Source of the DNA: Strobilurus pachycystidiatus | Taxonomy: Eukaryota > Basidiomycota > Agaricomycetes > Agaricales > Physalacriaceae | Direction of reading: 5' to 3' | Assembly (NCBI GenBank): GCA_019915135.1 | Contig: JAHLMK010000016.1 | Coordinates: forward strand, 434,001 to 498,000 | Length of the DNA stretch: 64,000 nt | Part shown: piece by piece, positions 55,531-64,000 of the stretch | Numbering within the stretch: the first letter of the stretch is position 1 | Layout: each line of letters opens with the position of its first letter | The notes under the pieces: generated by a model | Databases searched by the model: none | What the model was told of the DNA's origin: nothing | Seen by the model: only the letters and a program-made list of their open reading frames with translations | Translations under genes and position numbers: made by a program

Positions 55531-56781
55531 CTCGAGCAAAGGGTGCAGAAAGAAGACACGGTGTCCAATCGTCGCCGAGCGACCGTTGACCCAGAGGAGA
55601 CGACGGATGCTCACTGGTCAACTTTAGGTGGCTGAACGTTGGTGAGCGCGATCTGCACGAGTGTGAAACAGTGACGCGCCTTTAGGCCACAAGAAGCGTT
55701 ACCTCCCTTTCTTCACTGGTGTCGACGGCGTTCCCGGCGCCGCCATCGTCCAAGATCCTTTGAGCGTTCATGGTAAAGTTGGTTGAGCGGCTCGATCCGG
55801 GGAGCAAGGTAGTTGATTGGCGGTGGTCGAGTGGTGATGGTTGTGGTAAGAGGACAAGGCAGAAAGGCTCACGTGGTGACTGATCTGAGAACAAAGGCCG
55901 CCAAATGTTATGTTCTGTTGCCGACAGCCCCAAGATAAGATAGCAGATTAGAGGGCATGATCAAGTGGCGCGAAACACAACCATGTGATAGAGGACGTCG
56001 CGAAGGGAACATTTTAGGCCTTTGTTCGAGGATCTACACCACGTGATGTTTTCTCTCTTGTCTTCTTACCACGACGTGTGCCACTGGAGCTCTCTGACTC
56101 TTCCGGCTCATGCGCCGTGGGCCTTGGACGTTGGACAGCGCGTTGGACAGCGCATCGGTACGGCATCGACCGCTGGCTACCTAGACAGCAGCGGGTGCGT
56201 GCCACTGGAAGTCTGGACTTACCCCCACTCACCCGCCCACAAGACCCACGTGTGCCACTAGGGCAGTGTGTACGAACTCTATCAAATCTCGATCTCGAAT
56301 TCACACCTCAGTTGTTGTAATCCTTTGCGCCGGTCTCGTGGTAGTAGGATATCATAATAACACCATCCAAGGAATGCACTCATTGCCTCCCGCGTTTCAT
56401 CTGGCATGTACTACGGGGTTCTTTGGCCGGTCCGTGCATGTGCACAAGATTGGGCCGGGACCCACAAATCCTGGACCCGTTGCCAGTGAGGATGACGAGA
56501 GAAAATCCGAGCTTGACGAGAAACAATAGAGTGCGCTCCTCCGTGTCTCCTGCATCTGACTCCACAGCGTGGTAGGTATGAAGATCTGTCTTGAACCAAC
56601 GACTCACCTCCGATATCACAAACGAGGTAACGATGCGGCCTCTTCGAGTTTGGGAGCGGCGTGAACGGACATTTATGACATAGGTAGTATGTGGTACATG
56701 GATGGCTCAGAAAATGGAAAGATATCAATCGCCACGATGGTAGGTACAAAAGGTTGATGGCAATGGGAGCACAGCGCATCA
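55531..56781. other. No supportable gene
   Basis: Short ORFs on both strands (for example 55682-55933 and 56014-56304 on -) lack family or splice support. A ttggacagcgc word is tandemly repeated at 56132-56153. The right side is the 3' flank of the F-box gene. Confidence 0.45.
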
Positions 56782-58451
56782 TCATCCTGGTCCCTCGCAA
56801 TGAGTGTGATGCACGACCTTGACCGCATCACGAATACGATGCCATCGCTCCCCTTCGCCGCTCAGCGACTCTGACAACGAGTGGGAGATGCGCAGTTCCT
56901 CCAACCCAGGCCGCGATTCCAGCATGTTGAAGAACAATTCAACGGTTTCGGCGTCCAGCAAAGGATGTTCAATCCATTCCTGCTCAATTTCCCCTTCTGC
57001 ATATTGAACAGATACAATTGTCCCTTCGTTGAGACTGAGGACACGAAGGGAGGGCAGCAGGAGGTTGCTTTCGCCATCTACATTCATGCGGACAGTCATC
57101 TGCTCGAAGGCCGGGGTGAGGAAGTTTAGGTCCATTGCAAGATGCAAGGTCTCGACCTTCGTGGCAGATCGCAGGCAAGCAAGCATCTTGTTGGCATCTG
57201 GCCCAACAATCCCGTGCATGGCTGGTGCGTGCAAAGCAAAAGATCGGAGTCTTTCCATCACGGTCCCGACAGTGGGGAAAAACAGCTGTGAGTCGCGACT
57301 TGAATGCCAGCCGAAATCCCACTTCAAATGGAATAGCTTGGGCAGGTCCAAGTGAGTTAGGACTAGGTGCGAAGCGGCGCTGGTGCCCAGCGTCAACGAG
57401 GTGAGCAGTGGCAGAGTGATCTGTCTGCGAGGTGGTAAAATAGTATGTGCCTGATACTTATGGAACACAATGCACAGTGTGTTGAGCCCAACCATTTTGC
57501 GCAGATCCTCCAGTTCCAAAAGATCCTGTTGGCATCCGCCAGCATAGCTGACGCTCGCAATTTGGGACCAAGGAAGAGATAGATTGCAAAAGTATGTCCA
57601 CCAGTCAACCTCGAGTACGCGCAAGCAGGGCGCAGACGCAAAAGTGCTGATGGAGTCGTTGTCATCAGGGTCTCTCGTCTTGAGAACCTCCAAACGAGAG
57701 AATGTGTTCCCATTGATATCCTTGATGAAAGAGCCTGGGATGGCCAAGCGACGCCAGCGCCGCATGCTAATCTCAAGTATGGGCATGATAGCATGCAGCG
57801 TCTTCTTTGCCAATTGATGACCACCCGAAAGGAAAAGATCAATAAACAAGTCGCCGTTCTGGGATCTCTCCAAAACCAAACCGAGCCTATACAGCCACCT
57901 GCGCTGTGGGATCTCGGAGTTGCGTCCAAGATGCAAGCGGATAAAGGACCAGAGTTCGGGGAAGGAAAGCGCGACGTCTCTCCAGCGCTGGCAAGTCTGT
58001 GAAATAGCCCAAGATGGGTGGGCAGGTTCCAAGGAACTCAAATTTGACCAGTGCCGGGTGTCGAAAGGCTCGACGGCCCACAGGAAGATTTCGCGCAGTA
58101 TCTCTGTTGAAACGGTGCGCAATGGATGAAGAATGATTTTAGTGGTATGGATTTGGGATTCCACTTGGTTACGAGTGACTCTGAGCTCGTCGAGCGACGT
58201 CTGCAATTCGGCGATCCTGGCGTCGATGGCATGGAGGGTGGAGGATGACTCTTGGACTGCAGGCTGTAGGAGGGAGATCTCGTTCAAACTTGGGGCTTCG
58301 TTGCTCCGCAGGAGTTCCTCGATGCGAGCGTTCGACAGGTAGCTCGGCGCGGTGAAGTCTCTGCTTCCGTAGCAGAATGGACAAGGACTATCGATAGGTC
58401 AGAGGGATTGGGTGATCAATTCAGAGCCGCAAACACATACGCGGCGCTCAT
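56782..58451 (-). CDS. F-box/LRR-like protein, MSAA family, 538 aa
   Basis: Two exons (58451-58441, 58387-56782) join in phase across a 53-nt intron with a GTATGT donor and ATAG acceptor. The first exon is only 11 nt and encodes MSA plus two bases. The protein starts MSAAPCPFCYGSRDF, with a single C-x2-C pair. A heptad-like helix follows (STLHAIDARIAELQTSLDELRVTRNQVES), then the F-box from about residue 91 (HPLRTVSTEILREIFLWAVE...PSWAISQTCQRWRDVALSFPELW). LRR-like repeats then run to the family-terminal WHRIRDAVKVVHH. No lesions are seen, so it is probably functional as an SCF-type adaptor; its substrate is unknown. It is divergent from the kinase-like gene. Confidence 0.88.
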
Positions 58452-58523
58452 AGTGGTGTGTCCAATGCTCGACCGACGCGGGACTCGGATAGCTGGAACG
58501 TGTTGAGTCGAGGTTGAGGTTTG

Positions 58524-58550
58524 GTGTCAAGTGCCGGCAATCGGCCCGAT
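58524..58550 (-). promoter_or_regulatory. Conserved F-box upstream block, copy 4
   Basis: Read on the minus strand: ATCGGGCCGA, TTGCCGGCACTTGACAC. It ends about 73 bp before the ATG at 58451 and belongs to an intact paralogue. Confidence 0.65.
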
Positions 58551-58790
58551 AATATCTAGGGCAGCGTGCCGCGGCACTCTCACACTGAGGGGATGCCAAT
58601 ACAGTACAAGGCGTAAAGACGGTCATACTTCAGGGACACATATTTTCTCGGTACATTATAATATTTGACGATAAATTGCGACTGCTGGGAGCTGGGATGT
58701 AATTTTGAGGACTAGGAGTCGGAGTCTCCAGATTGAGGCGGTCAGGGTCGCTTGAGATCTTTTGTTCAACGCATCTCTCTCTTCCCGTTC

Positions 58791-61047
58791 ATGTACGGTG
58801 ATAGATATTCCATGGCTCGGGATCGTTTTGGAGGAGATTCCGAGTCCGACTCGGAGGAAAGCAGCTGCAGTGATGTGACGCGTACCTTTAGTAGGTCCGG
58901 GTCGGGAAGTCCTACTGCGCGCACACGAGCTGAAACCGAGACCGCCCTGGAGAGAATTACCAGATTCGTCGGGTTTTCACCAAGCCCGATGGTTCATGAC
59001 AGGGAGGAATCGCCACCCCGTCTGGATGTCTCTCCGGTGATAATGCACGATAAGCATATCCACGAAGGGCTTCTTCTGAAGCGCGTCGAACTATTGCCGT
59101 CTCTGGTTCCTTCCCTTTTGCGCCACTCAGACCTCAAGATTGCTTCGTTCTGTAAAGAGAATCCACAGTGGAACGCCAGCAAGATTTCCGAACCCGTCGA
59201 CTACACCGTCTCCAGACCTGTGTCCTCCGCGCCGTCTGTGGGACACTTGCGCAGGGACCTCATTCTCTCGGCCTTGCAGCTATCCTCTATCCTATCATTT
59301 GATGCTGAGCACTCTTCCCTTGTCACGATGTTCCAAGACCCACTTGCTGTTGATGCATCTCAATCTTTCACGCAGGCGTTTTCCATACGGATGCGAGATC
59401 AGCGATCGAGTATCATGGATGCCGCCAGGGCTTCGCTCAATGACAAGAAAATGGCAACCATCCTCTCTCTCGGGACACATACCCCAACACTGGTCGCCTG
59501 GAACATATTCGCACTGGACGGGAAGGCTGTACTCGAAGCAATGGACGGACTCGCAGATGCATTTCCTTGGCGATTATGCTCATCCGTCGGTCATCCTCGA
59601 TATCCGCAGTCCAAGTGTCAGGTCGTAGACGCACCTACTAAAGGCATTTGGGCTTTACCCAAGGCAAAGTGGACGAGCACGCGAGGATTCATGGAAGCCT
59701 ATGACCTTGATGGAGCTGCGCGGGCGAAAGAGAGTACACTGGCGGGCCGCACTGGCACTTTCCACGACTGCACTGTCTGGCCACCAGTATCCGGCAGCAA
59801 AACGTCTGTCCCGCCTGCGACGCAAACACCCGCGGACTTTATCATGAGGGTGAGTCTTTACCCAATCGCGCGGAGCGCTTCGCCGATGCTCAGTCCAATA
59901 GTCCTGGGCCCGTGCCGTTGAGTTGGACGCGACTGTTATCGTTTTTGATGCAGGTAACTACATGCGGGTTGGTATTCGCCACAGGACTCGTCAAACGCTG
60001 TATCTATCAGAACTCGTCAATGTCAGTTCGGATACAAACCACCCAGCCATGATTCATACAGTTCTTTCCATTATCCTCGCAGCGGTCCACGATGCGAAAC
60101 TGCGCCTGCCTCTTCTCGAACACCCTCCAGTACAAACACGGAAGCGAAAGCGGTCTCTGGATGGCGTACCTGAACCTCTTGAACAAGCTCGTCGACGCTT
60201 GGACGGTGCCGGGACAAATAAAATTCATACCCTACCTCTGAAAGTATGCTAATTTGTCTCTACTTGATCGTTGATCGTCGTTCCTAATCAAATGTCAGAA
60301 TCTCGTGGAATCATTGAATCAGCGCGATGTTGCGCTTCTGTACTTCCAGTTTGGTATCTACTCCTCGCCCGCTCCGCTGCCTCTACGTCGCTCAGGCTCT
60401 TCCGCGAGTGGGCCTATACCACACTCAGAATGTATCCTCCTGCGTCTCTTCGAGAAAGTCGGTGAAGGAGCCGCTGGAGACGCTTATCGCGGACGCCTGG
60501 ACCTCCCCAGCCCGGGTGGTATTGTTAATCGGTGCGAGGAGACTGTCGTTGTCAAGATGACGCGTACTTCAAAAGCTCGAGCAGCACTCGAGCACGAGTA
60601 CTCCATTTACCAGCATCTGATTACGTCGGAGCGCTCCGTGTCTGGGATTCCGCATTGTTTCGGTCTATTCGAGAGCCAGGAGTCCGACCTCCTGATGCTG
60701 GTGTTGAGCGACTGCGGGCAAACGCTTGCAATGCGCACTGATACATACGAGGCGTGTGTTACTGTGTCCGAAGACGAAAGGTGTGTCCGTCTTCGACATC
60801 GAGTCAGTGTTATGTTGACATTCATAGAACCTCCTACCTTCGTGTCTTGGATGAGATTCATAACGCGGGTGTACTTCATGGCGATATTAGAACGTGGAAC
60901 ATGCTCGTCAACGTACACGGAGATGTCTCTCTCATCGATTTCGATCACGCTCATTTACATCCAAAGGCGCATGATATACTTACCGAGCGCGCGCGGTTGC
61001 AGAGACTCCTGGATGGTAATTGTGTAGACAACGACTCCCCGTTGTGA
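58791..61047 (+). CDS. Protein-kinase-like protein with HGD loop
   Basis: The model has four exons: 58791-59853 or -59849, 59954-60243, 60299-60780 and 60828-61047, about 684 aa. The N-terminal 350 residues are acidic and Ser-rich, then helical, without a recognised domain. The C-terminal part has kinase features: a glycine loop VGEGAAGDAYRG, VVVKMT with the likely ATP-binding lysine, catalytic loop HGDIRTWN (H629-D631-N636) and LIDFDHA (D649). The usual HRD and DFG triplets are thus HGD and DFD, as in several fungal kinase-like families. The C-lobe stops soon after DFD, so it is much shorter than a canonical kinase. The first junction is unclean: the good GTGAGT donor at 59850 leaves exon 2 out of frame, while a weak donor 4 nt later restores it. 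A frameshift is possible. Confidence 0.65.
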
Positions 61048-61464
61048 TTAGTACATACATTACATCAATTACAGACCTTTTGGAATCAACTGCCGAGGAA
61101 GAAGGGGTTTCCGGCTCCAGTGCATTATGCGCCACATCTGCTACAGCCTCAGAGGCGCAGGTCAGGTCCGCAGAGGAAATGTTCATCGTTTCTGACAAAA
61201 GAATACGATGAACTTGATGTCTGATCTCCTGGACTTGTAGCTAAAGTGGCTCCGAGATCAGACTTTGCAACAACTGCTAATTGTGCCGTGTGGATTTGAG
61301 TCGTGACAGAGCTTGCATACAAAGGCGAGGAGGTAGTCGTGTCAGGAAAGGAGCTCTCGACACCCTGCCGAAAGAAGCGTTTTGATTGTACAACGCTCAC
61401 GATAGGTATAACAATATAAGCGGTACATCAAAGATTGAGGTTTGGCGTGTACAATGTACCGATA
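61048..61464. other. Convergent 3' spacer
   Basis: Kinase-like gene (+) and F-box gene (-) converge here. No further gene is supportable. Confidence 0.5.
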
Positions 61465-63189
61465 TCAAACCCCGTACGAACAATAGGTCAAATCAGCGTG
61501 GTGCACGATTTTGACCACCTCACAAACACGATCCCATCGTTCCCCTATGAACGACTCCGACAGCGAGTGTGAGATGCGCAGCTCCACAATTGGAGATACT
61601 TCGACGCAGCTACGACCAAAGCAGCGTGATTCCAGCATCTCAAGAAACCTTTCAGCGTTCCTGATATCCAGAAGAGGATACTCAATCTCCTCATCCAGGG
61701 GACACCCATCCGAATCAACGCTACGAACAATTACCTTTTCCTGGAGGCTAAGGACACGGAGCGAGGGAAGAAGCAAGTCCCTTTCACCATCGACATCCAC
61801 GCTGACTGTCATCTGCTCGAAGACCCTGGCAAGGCAGTTTGGGTCCATTACGAGATGCAAGGTCTCCACCTTCGTCGCAGACCGCAGGCACACGAGCATG
61901 TTGTTGACGTTTGCCCTAACACACTCATGCATGTGTGGGGCGTACAGAGAGAGGGACTGGAGTCTTTCGATGACAGTCCCGACAGCAGTGGGAAAGATGA
62001 GCGGTATGTCAAAATCCTCCCCCTCGTTCCACCTCACGTGGCCCCAGTTCAAATGGGATAAATTGGGCATGTCCAAGCTAGGTATCACCCAGCGCAAATC
62101 ATCGTGGAAGCACACTGTCAACGAGGTGAGGAGTGGTAGAGTGATCTGCGTGAGAGGTGGTGGAAAGTGGTATTCATAGTACTCAATATCAATGCACAGT
62201 GTTTTGAGCCCCACCATTTTGCGCAGATATTCCAGTTCCACTCCACCGTCACGACCGTAGGCATAGCTCGTGATCTGAGCCCAAGGAAGGGATAGAACGG
62301 AGAGGGTATTGTCTAATGGGAGAACACGAAGTTTGCACAGGCGAGGCGCAGACCTGAAAGTATGGATTGGATCGCTGTTCTGAAGCGCGATTTCAAGGCA
62401 CTCCAGACGAGGAAACATGTCCCCGTTCATTCTCTGAATGACACAGGCTGGGAGATCCAAGGTCGCACACCGCCACCGCTGCATGCCAACCTCAAGTATG
62501 GGTAAAGCGGACTGCAGCATCGTTGCCAGTTTGCCATGATCATAGACAAGATCGACCGACAGATTGACCGACAAGGCACAATCCTGTGATCTCTCTGTGA
62601 CTATGCCCAGCCTATGAATCCACCTGCGCACGGGGATCTCGGTGTACCGCACGAAAAGCAAGCAGACAGAAGACCAAAGATCGGGAAAGGAAAGTGCGAC
62701 CGCTCTCCATCGCCGGCAGGTCTGAGAGATATTCCAAGATGGGTGTGCTGGTTCGAGAGAAGTTATGGCCTCGGGCCGCCAGTAGACGTCGGGCTCGAAG
62801 ACAAGCTCGACGGCCCACAAGAAGATTTCGCGCAGTATCTCTGCTGCGATGGTGCGCAATGGATGGAGAATAATTTTGACGGTATCTAGTTGGGATTCCA
62901 CCTGGTTCCGAGCGACTCTGAGCTCATCGATGGTCGTCTGTAATTCGGCAATTCTGGCATCGATGGCATGGATGGTGGAGAATGAATCTTGGGTTCCGCG
63001 CTCTAGGAAAGAGATATCGTCCAGGCTTGCAGCTTCGTTGGTCCCCAGGAGTTCCTCGATGCGAACATCCGACAGGTAGCTCGGCGCAGTGAAGTTCCTG
63101 CTACCGGCGCCGCAAAATGAACATGGACTATCAATAAGTCAGTGACACTGGGATCAGTTTGGAGCCGCATACACATACGCGGCGCTCAT
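61465..63189 (-). CDS. F-box/LRR-like protein, MSAA family, 557 aa
   Basis: Two exons (63189-63179, 63127-61465) join in phase across a 51-nt intron with GTATGT donor, CTGAC branch site and ATAG acceptor. The protein begins MSAAPCSFCGAGSRNF and has the same coiled-coil-like helix, F-box (from about residue 92, HPLRTIAAEILREIFLWAVE) and LRR-like repeats as the 538-aa paralogue. It ends with WDRVCEVVKIVHHADL. The F-box should bind Skp1; the repeats would choose the substrate. No lesion is visible. The many paralogues and pseudogenes in one window indicate a family in rapid birth-and-death evolution. Confidence 0.9.
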
Positions 63190-63282
63190 ATTGATGTATT
63201 CACTGCTCGACCAACGCGGGACTCAGAGAGCTGGAACGTGTTCAAGGCTCAGCGAGGGTCGAGGACTCGAGGTCGAGGTTAG

Positions 63283-63310
63283 GTGTCAAGTGCCGGCTAT
63301 CGGCCCGATG
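63283..63310 (-). promoter_or_regulatory. Conserved F-box upstream block, copy 5
   Basis: Minus-strand CATCGGGCCGATA, GCCGGCACTTGACACC, followed toward the gene by TAACCTCGACCTCGAG, about 94 bp before the ATG at 63189. Confidence 0.65.
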
Positions 63311-64000
63311 GCCCCTGGCAAATCCAGCGCAGCGTGCCGCGGCTCTCTCTCTCTAAGTCTTTCTCCCAACAACCTACGCGCAGTCCTTTCAACACCCGAG
63401 TCGCGCGACTATCGATTTAATCGGCCATTTGAATTACATAGTGAGAATACTCGGGCTCCCGGCTCATCCCGGCATGCACACTCGGACGCCTTGAAGTCGT
63501 ATCCAGGAAGGCACTCCCGACCTTGAGGTGGAACGAAGACCTCGGCTCAGCATCGCCATCATGGCTCGTCCGTGTCAGCTCCTCGTACCCTTGTAGAGCA
63601 CGAGTCTTTCAATTTCCTGCCATTCTTCAATCTAACTAACTCATCACGAGACCGCGACCGTCATTCGAATTCTGAATCCCCTCAGCCTGTACCCGACGAC
63701 ACCAAATTTGACACTTCAGTCCTCGTCCTTTCTTACTCACGACTACTAGGCTGATGGGAATATGAGCGGAATGAGACCAAAGTGGAAGCACAATGGCTTC
63801 TGTGTCTTAAAAAAGGTGTAGAACGGGCCTATATGACGCTTTTTCGCGTTTCCGGGACTCTTTCTTGAGGTTTTCAGGCGAAGTATATCTACACGCGGAG
63901 GAGCAGTACACCCTGCTGATGCCAAAAGGTGATACTTCGTTCACGACACATCAAGCGCCATGCATTGGGCATCGGATGTCTTTTCTATCTGCGATACATT
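63311..64000. other. No supportable gene
   Basis: Only short ORFs to the window edge. The segment next to the promoter block (63340-63430) is similar, in reverse orientation, to the DNA upstream of the pseudogene at 53.64-53.72 kb: a CTCTCT run, caacaacctacgcgcagtcc and gtcgcgcgactatcgattt-like words. The duplicated unit therefore extends beyond the promoter block. Confidence 0.5.

Overview
This is a stretch of nuclear chromosome from a filamentous basidiomycete, most likely an agaricomycete. Genes are broken by many 45-60 nt introns with fungal splice signals. The content is typical of agaricomycete accessory DNA: F-box/LRR-like paralogues, DUF6535 and DUF6589 proteins, a TET/JBP-type oxygenase, a Ulp1-like protease, a Helitron and copia debris. 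Only three conserved housekeeping genes are evident, together at 50.0-53.0 kb: a tRNA-Glu, an NDUFA6-type complex I subunit and a PDAP1/HASPP28 protein. Exon structures below were worked out by hand from splice signals and reading-frame phase; they are models, not transcript data.

Layout. 0-5.7 kb: the 3' end of one F-box-family gene, a decayed 5' fragment of another, and little else. 5.7-8.6 kb: a DUF6535 membrane protein (-). 8.8-16.5 kb: an AT-rich Helitron with one uninterrupted 2558-codon ORF (Rep HUH, PIF1-like helicase, C-terminal USP-like protease candidate) and a 39-bp minisatellite at its 5' end. 17.1-19.1 kb: an intact TET/JBP-like 2-oxoglutarate/Fe(II) dioxygenase (-). 19.4-22.5 kb: a ruined Ty1/copia element (-). 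23.0-25.9 kb: a nine-exon Ulp1-like SUMO-protease-family gene (+), tail-to-tail with a large unrecognised gene (26.1-29.8 kb, -) carrying SUMO-site and SIM-like motifs; that gene is divergent from a 305-aa unrecognised gene (30.2-31.3 kb, +). 31.8-38 kb: two diverged F-box-like genes, a 99-aa PY-motif protein between them, and a 304-aa unrecognised protein.

39.5-47.6 kb holds the most interesting locus. An F-box pseudogene is split by a 6.3-kb insertion flanked by a 9-bp direct repeat. The insertion has inverted terminal sequences and carries two intact convergent genes: a RecQ-like helicase with a SAP-like tail, and a DUF6589 protein. The pieces of the F-box gene rejoin in frame when the insertion and one repeat copy are ignored. 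I read this as a two-gene DNA transposon, with the DUF6589 protein as candidate transposase. 47.6-50.0 kb has no gene I can support. 53.8-63.2 kb holds one decayed and two intact F-box paralogues around a kinase-like gene. Five F-box paralogues in the window share an 11-nt first coding exon and a conserved upstream block, so they were copied together with their promoters.
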